Positions 9,458-18,084 of a DNA stretch of 39,197 nucleotides are shown piece by piece. A model generated the notes under the pieces. That model saw only the letters and a program-made list of their open reading frames with translations, ran no database searches and had not been told where the DNA came from. Location of the stretch: contig JAFGWM010000077.1 in NCBI GenBank assembly GCA_016937155.1, positions 1-39,197 of the forward strand, given 5' to 3'. Origin of the DNA: Deltaproteobacteria bacterium (lineage in GTDB: Bacteria; Myxococcota_A; Polyangia; HGW-17). Made by a program: the position numbers and the translations under genes. Numbering within the stretch: the first letter of the stretch is position 1; each line of letters opens with the position of its first letter.

Positions 9458-9931
9458 TCATTCAGAAAAAAAGCTTTCGAGAAACACCACAGTAGCTGAT
9501 ATACAAACCAGGAGCAGTATAGAGAATGTAAAAGGATGGTTCCACGGGTGTTTCATATGCCCACTCAATAAAAGACCCATTGGAAATCCTATAGTTGTAC
9601 CAGTAAGAGTCTTCAGAAATGGTGTTCCTATACTCCTTCGTTTCATATGTTCATATGCCCAGTGCACCCATCCCGTGGAAGCAACACCCCAGAATATTAC
9701 TGCTCTCATAAGGAGAGATAGCTCCAGATTGAAAATTAAATCCAGTCCAACTGCCATGGCCATGGTAGTGTAAACTCCCAGACAGCGGGCGCATATCCAG
9801 TACTTTTTTGATCCAAAACCAATTGCAACGCATTTGTGATCACAATCTCTATGATTGTGGTGAGCCAGTATGAAGCGATAAATTGGTCTGACTTTAGAGA
9901 TCATCATCCAGTATGTCTTTCGGAGTTCCAT
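9458..9931 (-). CDS. DUF2085 small membrane protein
   Basis: Predicted integral membrane protein of the uncharacterised DUF2085 family. Residues 24-34 hold a His/Cys cluster (HH..H..C30..HKC34) and residues 47-55 read CARCLGVYT, the family's CxRC-x-G-Y signature, so a metal site formed by four Cys and His is plausible. Three to four TM helices follow (about 53-70, 75-92, 108-122, 132-150). Function is unknown. The frame overlaps the preceding lipoprotein gene by 38 bases, and the first ATG lacks a clear Shine-Dalgarno sequence. ATGs at 9907 or 9904 are alternatives, the former embedded in GATGATGATCTC at the upstream stop. Confidence 0.8.
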   Translation of the reverse strand: MELRKTYWMMISKVRPIYRFILAHHNHRDCDHKCVAIGFGSKKYWICARCLGVYTTMAMAVGLDLIFNLELSLLMRAVIFWGVASTGWVHWAYEHMKRRSIGTPFLKTLTGTTIGFPMGLLLSGHMKHPWNHPFTFSILLLVCISATVVFLESFFSE

Positions 9932-10379
9932 TTGATGATGGATTTTCTATTTTTTGTTTCGGGATAGTGTTTTCAGTCTTTTTATCCACAGGTTTTTTGA
10001 TCTTCAATTTCAGTGCTTTTACTTTATTTTTATTTAATTTAAGAACAATACTGTATTCACCATCCATAAAATACCCTGGCTTCGGGAGCCCGATAGGATG
10101 TATCACCACACCTGGTTCATCTACACTGCTGAAACGTTCTCTAATAAGAACGGACTTATTTTCGCTATCCCTGTAATACCAGTGTGAGGAGACTTCAGTT
10201 CCATAGGGGGCTTTATCCAGAGTAATCTTCAGTATCAGTGTATTTTCCCCTGTGAGAGTATCAGAGCAATTTTCCCCTGAGCAAACAACAGCCTGAGAAA
10301 TTTCAGCTTCACCAACAACAAAATGAAAACCACAACCGGAAAAGAATATCAGGACTAGAACTGGTAAAAACTTCATCAC
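9894..10379 (-). CDS. Small lipoprotein, unknown function
   Basis: A 161-residue predicted lipoprotein with lipobox FSGC (Cys16). The mature part begins with a VCSGENC pair likely to form a small disulfide loop. It continues as a probable beta sandwich of about 90 residues (strands around TLILKITL, SSHWYYRD, GEYSIVLKL), and ends in a Lys/Asn/Pro-rich tail and DILDDDL. I do not recognise a family. It follows the PPC-repeat lipoprotein gene by 48 bases and overlaps the DUF2085 gene, so all three are probably one transcript. Confidence 0.75.
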   Translation of the reverse strand: MMKFLPVLVLIFFSGCGFHFVVGEAEISQAVVCSGENCSDTLTGENTLILKITLDKAPYGTEVSSHWYYRDSENKSVLIRERFSSVDEPGVVIHPIGLPKPGYFMDGEYSIVLKLNKNKVKALKLKIKKPVDKKTENTIPKQKIENPSSNGTPKDILDDDL

Positions 10380-10427
10380 TCGAAAATGCCTCAGATAAGA
10401 GCATGTTTCAAGTAAATTCCTTAAATA

Positions 10428-12095
10428 TCAGCGTATCGGACCCTGTTTACCTGAAACATTTACCAGTCTCAATTCATAAGGCACTTTTGAATTCTCAGAG
10501 GAATTTTCCCTGTCCATAATTTTTATGTAGTAAGTCTTATGAGGATGAACAGGAGTTTTAACTGAACGCTGACCGTTATAAACTCCTCTGGTATCACCTG
10601 TGACCATATTTCCATAGCTGTCATAAAGCTCCAGAACAGGATTTATTCCCTCACCACCAACCAGTGAAGCCTTTAAAACAGGGGGATTTTTTAAAGTTCC
10701 AGGAAAAGAAAACTTAAAATAATCAACATCACCTTTTGGGAAAATATATGCCTTGACTGGCTGATCCACTTTAATGGGATTAGCTGAATTTATTTTATTA
10801 TTGGGCTCTTTTTCATCACCCTGACTTGCCATTCTTCCTGAGAATTCCAGTTCGTATGGAGTATGAGGATGCCCTCCATTCAGGGATCGGATCTCGATGA
10901 AATGCTTTCCTTTTGATAAAAACTGATGTTCGATTTTAAGTGGTTCGTCTCCTTTTGATCTGGCACATATTTTCTTTTTACCCCACAGACAAATCTCGAG
11001 TTTGAGCCCTGTAGGTGGGACCAACCTGAAACTTACCAGTGAATCCTTTTGTAGAAATGTAGAAAAGACATCAGTATCTTTACCATGATCGATAAACCCC
11101 TGAATTTTACCATCGGAAAATCTAGCTGTATTTGCAGTTTTTCTTAAATCATTCGGCTCTTTTTCCATGTATTCTGAAGGAGATTCAATTGATATTTTAA
11201 AGCTGTATTTGTCTTTAAGAGAATACCTTCCACTGGATGACATAACACCTATGTAATCAAAAAATCTGGCACTGTATTGCCTCAAAATCAGTTTATCATT
11301 TTTCTTTGATGTAATATTAAAGATACTTCCTTTATCCTTATCTTTCCAGAATGAGAGGGTCATTGCAGTAGAAGGAATTGGATTAAGTTCAATTCTATAA
11401 ATCATATCCCTGTTTGAAATTTTATAAAAATCTACATCTTTTGACGAACTGATAAAACCAAGAACTGATTTACCAAGAACAATCTTATTAGCCTGAACTC
11501 TTCTATCATTGGGTTCGATTTCATCCCCATCAACAGGTGTTGATAACTTCCAGAAAAGGGTATAGGGAGTTTTTAGATTGAATTGATTAACTCCGGTTTT
11601 CTTCAGGGAACCAATTCTAAAATGATATTTTCCGGGATTCAGAGTTACGTTAACTATCAGTTCCTCTGAATTTTCACCGTTGATATCCTGCAGTACTATT
11701 TTATTTCTTTCACTATCAAAAAGCGCAATGAAGGTATCCACTCCAGGTACCGCAGTTAGCCTTGCCCATAGTATTTTTTTTTCTTTCCCAGGAACATCAA
11801 TAATATAGACATCCCTGTCACCCCTGATTCCCTCAGGAAACTTTTTTTCCCGGTTAATAAAACCTCTTACACCTGCACCCTGTGGAAGATACTGTGCCCA
11901 TGCCGGATAATCATTAGGCTCCTTTTCATCTATCAGAGGCACCATCTCCTGGCTTGAATTTTCCTTTTGAGATGGCATCGAAAGATGCACCTTATGATAT
12001 AAATCCTCTTTTCTTCTGGATTTTTTACGATGTGTTTCTTTTCCCGAGCATGAAACCGACAGGAAAAAAATTAGCAGTATTGAGATTCGATTCAT
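10428..12095 (-). CDS. Lipoprotein with four PPC-like repeats
   Basis: 555-residue predicted lipoprotein (lipobox SVSC, Cys16), followed by a strongly basic stretch KKSRRK. Four modules of about 120 residues each begin with E-x-EPND/N (EPN at about residues 59, 194, 313 and 430), then 'AN.I..g..v.GfI...kDvDfy'. This is the pattern of the bacterial pre-peptidase C-terminal (PPC) domain, a jelly-roll module common in secreted proteins and often binding ligands or surfaces. No peptidase domain is present: the protein is PPC modules only. GGAAAG precedes the ATG, 11 bases after the skp stop, so it is in the bamA-skp operon. An envelope scaffold or adhesion role is inference. Confidence 0.82.
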   Translation of the reverse strand: MNRISILLIFFLSVSCSGKETHRKKSRRKEDLYHKVHLSMPSQKENSSQEMVPLIDEKEPNDYPAWAQYLPQGAGVRGFINREKKFPEGIRGDRDVYIIDVPGKEKKILWARLTAVPGVDTFIALFDSERNKIVLQDINGENSEELIVNVTLNPGKYHFRIGSLKKTGVNQFNLKTPYTLFWKLSTPVDGDEIEPNDRRVQANKIVLGKSVLGFISSSKDVDFYKISNRDMIYRIELNPIPSTAMTLSFWKDKDKGSIFNITSKKNDKLILRQYSARFFDYIGVMSSSGRYSLKDKYSFKISIESPSEYMEKEPNDLRKTANTARFSDGKIQGFIDHGKDTDVFSTFLQKDSLVSFRLVPPTGLKLEICLWGKKKICARSKGDEPLKIEHQFLSKGKHFIEIRSLNGGHPHTPYELEFSGRMASQGDEKEPNNKINSANPIKVDQPVKAYIFPKGDVDYFKFSFPGTLKNPPVLKASLVGGEGINPVLELYDSYGNMVTGDTRGVYNGQRSVKTPVHPHKTYYIKIMDRENSSENSKVPYELRLVNVSGKQGPIR

Positions 12096-12106
12096 TCTTT
12101 CCGGAT

Positions 12107-12658
12107 CTAGCGGCTTAAAATACTTATAAGTTTGTCCGTCACATCAAGACTGGGTTTAGCATATAAAAGAACCTGTGGATTAGCCGGATCATGCGCAATA
12201 ATGAAGGCATAGCCATTTGCAGCAGCTACACTTGCTGCGGCTTTCTTCAGTTTGTTGCTGAACGGTTCAGCTATTTTTTGAAAATCACCAGCAAGTTTCT
12301 GCTGTACCTTTGCCAGTTTTACCTGAATTTTCTTAACTTTTTCTACCCATGCATCATATTTTCCCTTTAAAACCCCAAGTCTTTTCTTTCTTTCCTTGGC
12401 ATTAAGAACACTCTGATTTTCCTGAAAATTCTTCCACTCTTTTTCGATTGTAGCCTTTTCAACCTGAAGTGGTCTCTCAGCAGATTTTCTTTCGTTCTCG
12501 AACTTCAGTTGAAGTGCTTTCTGCTTTGCTAAAACTGCCTTGCCTGAAGATGAGTTTTTCAGAACTTTTGAGGGGTTGAACCACGCAATACCCTGTCCAT
12601 AAGCACTGGTGACAAAACCCATAACCAAGGCAAAAATTATAATACTTGTAATTCTCAT
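12107..12658 (-). CDS. skp: OmpH/Skp-family periplasmic chaperone
   Basis: Skp holds unfolded outer-membrane proteins in the periplasm and delivers them to BamA. The 183-residue product has a classical signal peptide (cleavage near AYGQG, about residue 22), a short beta segment IAWFNPSKVL with the family's 'GKA' turn, and a long charged coiled-coil hairpin (about 40-140). A C-terminal strand region (YAFIIAHDP...VLLYAKPSLDVTDKLISIL) follows, which is the usual OmpH ending with D-x-T-x-x-hI. It is the second Skp homologue in the cluster, 75 bases after a lipidated one. Confidence 0.88.
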   Translation of the reverse strand: MRITSIIIFALVMGFVTSAYGQGIAWFNPSKVLKNSSSGKAVLAKQKALQLKFENERKSAERPLQVEKATIEKEWKNFQENQSVLNAKERKKRLGVLKGKYDAWVEKVKKIQVKLAKVQQKLAGDFQKIAEPFSNKLKKAAASVAAANGYAFIIAHDPANPQVLLYAKPSLDVTDKLISILSR

Positions 12659-12733
12659 GAAAAATAACTCCTTTATCTTAAATCAAACTAACAACTGATA
12701 GTATTACTTTCTCAGTACAACAATATTCAATTT

Positions 12734-13240
12734 TTATTCTCCGCTATCCAACCGCATTATCACTTTCTCAGTAATATCCACTGTATCATCCGCGAAAAGA
12801 ACAACACCTCTGAATAGTGAGAAAACAATATTCAATTTTTTCTCAACAGCAAGCTGAGATGAAATATTCTTTACTTTTGTGAGAATTTTTCCCGCATAAT
12901 CTTCATTCAGTTTTTCCACTTCCCTCTGAAACTGTCCCCTCAGTCTTGCACACTTATGAACCAGATTATTTTTTAATTCCTCAGTTTTTAAAAATTTTTC
13001 AGAATTTTCGGTTTTAAGTTTTTTTAATTCCAGTGAAATTGCCTTCATCGGCTCTGAACACTCAGTTTCCCACTTTTTCTCACGTTTTGCTATTTCCTGA
13101 GCTATCAATTTCTGATGCTTCTTTCCCCAACTGGATGTATCCATAACCGTTTTCATGTTCACCACTCCTATTTTGACAGATTTAGGAGCACAGCCAATAA
13201 CAGAGGTTGAAAAAAGAAAAATAATCAGTGAACGGTACAT
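12734..13240 (-). CDS. Lipidated OmpH/Skp-like protein
   Basis: A 168-residue Skp homologue with a lipobox (VIGC, Cys17) instead of a plain signal peptidase I site. After it come IGVVNMKTVMDTSSWGKK (matching the OmpH 'vdm.kil..s..Gk' start), a coiled-coil arm (about 45-125) and LNIVFSLFRGVVLFADDTVDITEKVIMRL, the family's C-terminal strand and helix. It starts within the last base of bamA and so is translationally coupled to it. Two Cys in the arm (about 59 and 93) are unusual for Skp. Membrane tethering of a normally soluble chaperone is the oddity here. Confidence 0.85.
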   Translation of the reverse strand: MYRSLIIFLFSTSVIGCAPKSVKIGVVNMKTVMDTSSWGKKHQKLIAQEIAKREKKWETECSEPMKAISLELKKLKTENSEKFLKTEELKNNLVHKCARLRGQFQREVEKLNEDYAGKILTKVKNISSQLAVEKKLNIVFSLFRGVVLFADDTVDITEKVIMRLDSGE

Positions 13241-15675
13241 CAGAACGAATTTCCTATGTTAAATTCAAAAACAATGGGTTTTTCACCAGGCTGAGGATCA
13301 ATAGGAATACCCCACTCAAATCTTAGAATGCCAAGGAATGTATACCATCTGAGTCCAAATCCCCAACTGGCCCTGAGATCTGTAAGAGAAAAATTCTCAT
13401 CATCATCAAACGCATTACCTGCATCCACAAAGAAAACACCCTTTATCATCATTTCCTTGAACAAATCAAATTCAAGCTCCCAGTTAAAAACAAGACTCTT
13501 ATCACCACCTTTTCTAAATGAGAATAGTGCAGCACCAGGATCGGGAGACACAGGAACCTGAATTTTTGGTCCTATACTATAGGGAGTAAACCCACGGATT
13601 GTATTAATTCCACCGAGGAAAAACCGTTCAAATATTGGCACACCGCTTTTCTCAGTTGATGTGATCATTCCAATATCCGCATTTGCCTTTAACACAAAAG
13701 GTCCCCAGATTGGATAATAGCCTCTGACAAAAGACCGATATCTGTTGAATATATTTTGTGAACCAAATTCATCTCTGGCCACTTCAACACTTGCATTAAA
13801 TAAAACGCCCTTGGTTGGGAACATCCTGTTGTTTCTCTTGTCCCAGGTAACTGCACCTTTCACACTGGAAGTAATTCCATCCTTAAAAAGATTTGCAATA
13901 TATGCTGTGGATGGAATTGTAAGCCTTGAAGTACTTCCCCACAAAACCCCCCCGGAAGATGTATCAATACTTACGTCCTCAAGTTTATATGTCAGGAAAA
14001 CACGCCAGAACGGAGTTAAAGCATATCCCCATGTTAAAGTACCACCATTAGTTGTACGGTTGAAACTTTCAAACGCATAAAGGCTGTTATAAAGAGAAAA
14101 TGAAAAATACCAGTCAGTATCAAGAAAATGTGGTTCAATAAATCTGAGTGTAAAAAACTGTCTCAGGGAAGAGAGAGCTCCCTGAAGCATGAGAGTCTGA
14201 CCTCTTCCAAGGAAATTTTGCTGTGTAATCTGAGCCTGAGCAATAAAATTCTCAACTGTGGAAAACCCTGCACCAATATTAAAAGTACCCGTTGAGGTTT
14301 CAACAACCTTAATAACGATTATAATCTGATCATCACTACTGCCTTTACGGGTTTTTAACTTAATGTCCTTAAAATATCCAAGGCGGTAAATTCGTTTCTG
14401 TGAAACTTCTATTCTGGTGGAAGAATACTTATCCCCTTCATTGATAATTATCTCCCTGCGGATAACTTTATCTCTGGTCTTGGTATTTCCTTCTATTTCT
14501 ATACGCTCTATATAAACAAGCTTATTGGGCTTTATTTTAAAATCAACACTCACCGTGAGATTTCTATCATCGATTGGGGAAACCGGAATTACATTTACAT
14601 AAGCATAACCCATATCCCGGTAATAAGTAGTGAGCCTCTTGAGATCCATGGCCAGCTGTCCACGGTTAAACCACTGACCTCTCCGACTCTTGATAAGATT
14701 GCGATGAATATTTTTTAACTCTTCAATCGCTTTTTTATCCCCTGCCTTAATTTTTTTCATTAACTTCGGTGAACCAAGAAGATCACCGCTTATATTAATG
14801 TTTTCTATTCTGTATCTTTTCCCCTCTTCAATAGGAATATGAATATAAACTTTATTCTGAGCACTTGAAAACTCAATTTCCGGGGGACCTACTTTTGCTT
14901 TGATAAATCCGCTGTTAAAATAGAGGTTCTGTATTTTGAGAAGATCCGTCTTTAACTCGCTCTCCTTGAAAACACCGCTTTTGTCATTAATAAAACTGAA
15001 AACCCCCGGGGGTTTTGTCTCAATACCGTTTCTCAGAAGTTTGGATTCATAAGTGAGATTTCCACTGAAGGAAACACCCCCGACCTTAACTCTGGGACCC
15101 TCATTTATGTAATAGTGAATTTCCGCAGTATTTTTCTTTCCCGCCTTTATTCCCATTCTTACTCTCGCGAGATAAAAGCCGTCTTCCTGATACCGCTGTT
15201 TTATTTTAACACTGTTGTCCTTTGCTGCACTTTCATCAAGAATGATTCCAGGCTTAATAGTCACAACCTTATTTATGGTTTCAAGATCAATCTCCTTATT
15301 TCCATGCACAATAATTGATTTTATTGAAGGTTTCTCCTTGATTATGAAAACAAGAATAATCCCCCGTGATGTTTCAACTTTTTCCACCTGCACATGGCTG
15401 AACTTTCCCATATTCCAGATAGCTCGCACATCTCTGGCCAGCTGTTCAGTGCTGAAAAAAGTCCCTTTTTTTGAAGATGTTACATTCAAAATTGCAACTT
15501 TTTCAGCTAGAAAATTCCCTCTTACTTCTACCTCAATTATTTTAGGTCTGCGCGTTCCCTTGAATACCGGCAGATCTGTTGCAACCTGAGCCAGAGAATA
15601 GCCAGACGACAGCATCAGTGAGGCGAATGTAAAAATGTTAATAATTTTAAGAAATCCCTTAATTTTATGGGACAT
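13240..15675 (-). CDS. bamA: Outer membrane protein assembly factor BamA
   Basis: Omp85-family outer-membrane insertase. From this start (811 residues) there is a signal peptide ending near LAQ. Five POTRA domains follow, recognised by hydrophobic-GN/GD beta turns: VEVRGNF, IIVHGNK, VSFSGNL, INISGDL and IEIEGNT. Then comes a 16-strand barrel (about 440-811) with the loop-6 motif IRGF (canonical VRGF) and a terminal Phe. POTRA4 has a basic helical insert (KKIKAGDKKAIEEL). The frame opens at GTG 15702/ATG 15699 inside lolD, but ATG 15675 gives a normal signal peptide, so I prefer it although its ribosome site is weak. skp follows directly. Confidence 0.95.
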   Translation of the reverse strand: MSHKIKGFLKIINIFTFASLMLSSGYSLAQVATDLPVFKGTRRPKIIEVEVRGNFLAEKVAILNVTSSKKGTFFSTEQLARDVRAIWNMGKFSHVQVEKVETSRGIILVFIIKEKPSIKSIIVHGNKEIDLETINKVVTIKPGIILDESAAKDNSVKIKQRYQEDGFYLARVRMGIKAGKKNTAEIHYYINEGPRVKVGGVSFSGNLTYESKLLRNGIETKPPGVFSFINDKSGVFKESELKTDLLKIQNLYFNSGFIKAKVGPPEIEFSSAQNKVYIHIPIEEGKRYRIENINISGDLLGSPKLMKKIKAGDKKAIEELKNIHRNLIKSRRGQWFNRGQLAMDLKRLTTYYRDMGYAYVNVIPVSPIDDRNLTVSVDFKIKPNKLVYIERIEIEGNTKTRDKVIRREIIINEGDKYSSTRIEVSQKRIYRLGYFKDIKLKTRKGSSDDQIIIVIKVVETSTGTFNIGAGFSTVENFIAQAQITQQNFLGRGQTLMLQGALSSLRQFFTLRFIEPHFLDTDWYFSFSLYNSLYAFESFNRTTNGGTLTWGYALTPFWRVFLTYKLEDVSIDTSSGGVLWGSTSRLTIPSTAYIANLFKDGITSSVKGAVTWDKRNNRMFPTKGVLFNASVEVARDEFGSQNIFNRYRSFVRGYYPIWGPFVLKANADIGMITSTEKSGVPIFERFFLGGINTIRGFTPYSIGPKIQVPVSPDPGAALFSFRKGGDKSLVFNWELEFDLFKEMMIKGVFFVDAGNAFDDDENFSLTDLRASWGFGLRWYTFLGILRFEWGIPIDPQPGEKPIVFEFNIGNSF

Positions 15676-15679
15676 TCTG

Positions 15680-16375
15680 TCAGTTTTCTCTTCGATCATC
15701 ACCTGTGACTACTCCATCAGCCAGTGTAACCTGTCTGGAAAAAAGTGACGCCATTTGAGTGTTATGAGTAACCACAAACAATGTCATTCCAAGTTTTCCA
15801 TTCAGATCAAAAAGCAGTTCATTAATTTTCTGCCCGGTATTTGAATCCAGATTACCGGTTGGTTCATCAGCAAGCAGTATTGAAGGTTCCATTACAATAG
15901 CCCTCGCAATTGCAACCCTCTGCTGTTCCCCACCACTGAGCTGTCCGGGTCTGTGTGTCAGACGGTGGTCAAGCCCTACTACATCAAGTGCTTTTTTTGC
16001 TTTACTGCGGGCTTTTTCTCTGTCCATCTTTCTGATAAGACATGGAATCATAACATTCTCAACTGCAGTAAATGCCTGAAGCAAATGATGAAACTGGAAA
16101 ACAAATCCTATCTTTTCTGCCCGGTATGCAGCAAGTTCCTTACTTGAGTATTTTGCAATATCACTACCCTCAAAAAAAATATTCCCACCACTTGGAGTAT
16201 CCAAACCTCCAAGCAGGTGCAGCAAAGTACTCTTTCCAGCGCCGCTTGCCCCAAGTACTGCAATACTCTCACCGTGAAGAATATCCAGATCAACAGAATT
16301 CAATATTCTCAGTGTCTTACCACCATGATCAAAGCTTTTTACAAGTTTTTTAACACCAAGAAGAATATTACTCAT
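15680..16375 (-). CDS. lolD: Lipoprotein-releasing ABC transporter ATPase LolD
   Basis: ATPase of the LolCDE/MacB-like family that extracts outer-membrane lipoproteins from the inner membrane. It shows Walker A GASGAGKST (residues 42-50), Q-loop QFHHLL, signature LSGGEQQR (146-153), Walker B ILLADEPTGNLD (166 on) and H-loop VVTHN. At 231 residues it is a stand-alone ATPase. The usual lolC/lolE membrane partner is absent from the window, so the partner must be elsewhere, or another FtsX-like permease could use it. The candidate start of bamA overlaps or abuts its stop, linking lipoprotein and OMP export. Confidence 0.92.
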   Translation of the reverse strand: MSNILLGVKKLVKSFDHGGKTLRILNSVDLDILHGESIAVLGASGAGKSTLLHLLGGLDTPSGGNIFFEGSDIAKYSSKELAAYRAEKIGFVFQFHHLLQAFTAVENVMIPCLIRKMDREKARSKAKKALDVVGLDHRLTHRPGQLSGGEQQRVAIARAIVMEPSILLADEPTGNLDSNTGQKINELLFDLNGKLGMTLFVVTHNTQMASLFSRQVTLADGVVTGDDRREN

Positions 16376-16449
16376 ATAAGAATTCCAGAAATATCACCAC
16401 ACAACCGACAGGAACTGAAAGTTATTCCCGCTACCTGAATCCCGGATAC

Positions 16450-16478
16450 GATAAACCAGATCAGGGTCATTGTGTCAA
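16450..16478 (-). promoter_or_regulatory. Candidate promoter of lolD-bamA-skp operon
   Basis: On the minus strand a perfect -35 hexamer TTGACA (16478-16473) is followed after 17 bases by TTTATC (16455-16450) with an extended TG-G element. It begins immediately after the FHA-protein stop codon, in the 104-base gap before lolD, and would give the envelope-assembly genes their own promoter. The -10 match is poor, so confidence is moderate. Confidence 0.45.
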
Positions 16479-16479
16479 T

Positions 16480-17085
16480 TCAATAAAAAACCAGTTTTGA
16501 GTTACCCATATTGAAGTGGAGATCCTTACGGATAACAACCTTGGATTCAGAAGAGACATTATGTACCAAAATTTTTGCATTCTTGCCAATAATATTAATA
16601 ATTTTATCATTATCTCCACATATTATTTCTCCATGGTGTCTGGAAATACCATTTCCTTTCAGTTTCAGGTAACAGTCACTTCCCCTGCCGAAGTAAATCT
16701 GTCCAGTCTGAGGCAGTGTAAAACTATCAATAAGTTCGTCATCATTACTCATCAGACTGCAATATATCAATTCGGGAAATGCTGGCATTTCAATCAGTTC
16801 CACGTAATATTCGTTATCGGATATTTTTAGAACAAAATGACCGGTGAAAACTCTCTGTTCCAAATATTCAACTTTTTCCCCGTTAAAAAAGATATCCTCA
16901 AAAGAAAGATTCTGAAAAAACCTGTGACGATACCCCAGAAAAACTCTAAAAATATCACCGATTGATTTTATATGTGGAATAATAAACCTACGATTTTTTC
17001 CGGAAATGAGCTCGTTTCCATGAAAAAACCATATAACACCTGATCTGCATTCATTTCTTAAAAGCTCAATTTTCAGTCCTCTCAT
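16480..17085 (-). CDS. FHA-domain protein
   Basis: 201 residues, no signal peptide or TM segment, so cytosolic. The C-terminal third is a forkhead-associated domain: GQIYFGRGSDCYLKLKGNGISRHHGEI carries the Gly-Arg and Ser-Arg-His-His phosphothreonine-binding residues, followed by the strand pattern up to LVFY at the C-terminus. The N-terminal half contains a second FHA-like strand order (FIIPHIKSIGDIF...FFNGEKVEYLE..FTGHFVLKI) without the key residues, suggesting a degenerate second copy. Its ATG overlaps the upstream stop as ATGA. A phosphothreonine partner is expected, but no Ser/Thr kinase is in the window. Confidence 0.85.
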   Translation of the reverse strand: MRGLKIELLRNECRSGVIWFFHGNELISGKNRRFIIPHIKSIGDIFRVFLGYRHRFFQNLSFEDIFFNGEKVEYLEQRVFTGHFVLKISDNEYYVELIEMPAFPELIYCSLMSNDDELIDSFTLPQTGQIYFGRGSDCYLKLKGNGISRHHGEIICGDNDKIINIIGKNAKILVHNVSSESKVVIRKDLHFNMGNSKLVFY

Positions 17086-18083
17086 TTTTTCAATGCGGGC
17101 CCCGTAAACCCTTCAGTACCATCACATTCGGCAATACCCATTGGTGTAATAACTTCATTTTGATGAACCCCCTCAACTGAAGTATTATCCCATACCACTG
17201 ATGAATTAATGACCACCTCGTCTCCATAACTGATATTTTTTCCAGTAACAACGTTACCTGTACATTTCACATCCTGAGGTATTTTCTCCTCTGAAAATAT
17301 CCTTCCTGATTCAGTCTCAGTAATCATGCCGGTATCGATATTATGACGTTTCAAAATGGAGATCCTTCTTTTATCAAGAAGATTAAAATTCCCCTGAAGA
17401 TATCGTGAGGGAGTGGAATGTTCAAACCAGTAATCACTGTCAGACATTATAAATCCACCAATTGGAATATTTTTTCTGAAGTATTTAAGGTAGCCATCTC
17501 TTATAAGACAAGCCGGTCCTTCAGGGAAATCTTTGAAAAACTCTTTTTCGATAATCTGGATTCCAGTGAACATATACGGAGCAGATCCGGTTTCTTCACC
17601 ATTTGAATTTTTTCCAAGAATTGAAGAAATCCGTCCTTCATTACATCCTACACTACCCCACTTTGATGCATCAGGATCCTTTCTAAGCACCATCGTGGCA
17701 ATATTTCCACTTTCTTTATGCTGCCTAAGCAGAGAGTTGAAATCAAAATCAGTAATTATTTTTCCATTCAGAACAACAAATGGCCCGTCCCCAAGAAGTG
17801 GTAACGCGAAATTTACACCTCCACCGGTTCCCAGAACCTGCCCTGATTCTCTTGACCAGTTTATCCTGACATCCATACCACTTCCATTTCCAAGCATATC
17901 AGGCAGCATATCACCCAGATGATGACTGTTTATAACAAATTCCGAAATCCCTTCACTTTTCAAAAAATCAATAACGTATTTTATTATAGGTTTTCCTAAA
18001 ACCTTTAAGGCTCCCTTGGGGAGCTGTTTACCAAGTATACCAAGCCTTGTTCCATACCCCGCTGCGAGAATCATCGCTTTCAT
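17082..18083 (-). CDS. Sugar-phosphate nucleotidyltransferase homologue, metal ligands substituted
   Basis: Rossmann-type nucleotidyltransferase (MurU/GlmU/RmlA-like) with a short C-terminal left-handed beta-helix. The N-terminal signature is AAGYGTRLGILGKQLPKGALKV (residues 7-28) and GTGGG is at 85-89. The normally invariant Mg2+-binding Asp of the NGD motif is Lys108 (VLNGKIIT), and the second metal site, usually W-x-D-x-GTP, reads YWFEHSTP (Glu221, His222). Residues about 265-305 form hexapeptide-like repeats. It starts one base after the upstream stop with GGGAG. Either a pseudoenzyme with sensing or scaffold duties or altered chemistry; substrate unknown. Confidence 0.85.
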   Translation of the reverse strand: MKAMILAAGYGTRLGILGKQLPKGALKVLGKPIIKYVIDFLKSEGISEFVINSHHLGDMLPDMLGNGSGMDVRINWSRESGQVLGTGGGVNFALPLLGDGPFVVLNGKIITDFDFNSLLRQHKESGNIATMVLRKDPDASKWGSVGCNEGRISSILGKNSNGEETGSAPYMFTGIQIIEKEFFKDFPEGPACLIRDGYLKYFRKNIPIGGFIMSDSDYWFEHSTPSRYLQGNFNLLDKRRISILKRHNIDTGMITETESGRIFSEEKIPQDVKCTGNVVTGKNISYGDEVVINSSVVWDNTSVEGVHQNEVITPMGIAECDGTEGFTGPALKK

Positions 18084-18084
18084 C

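Noticed and set aside
15215-15589. 124-codon plus-strand frame within bamA
   Set aside because: It lies opposite the POTRA1-2 coding region, which is clearly conserved.
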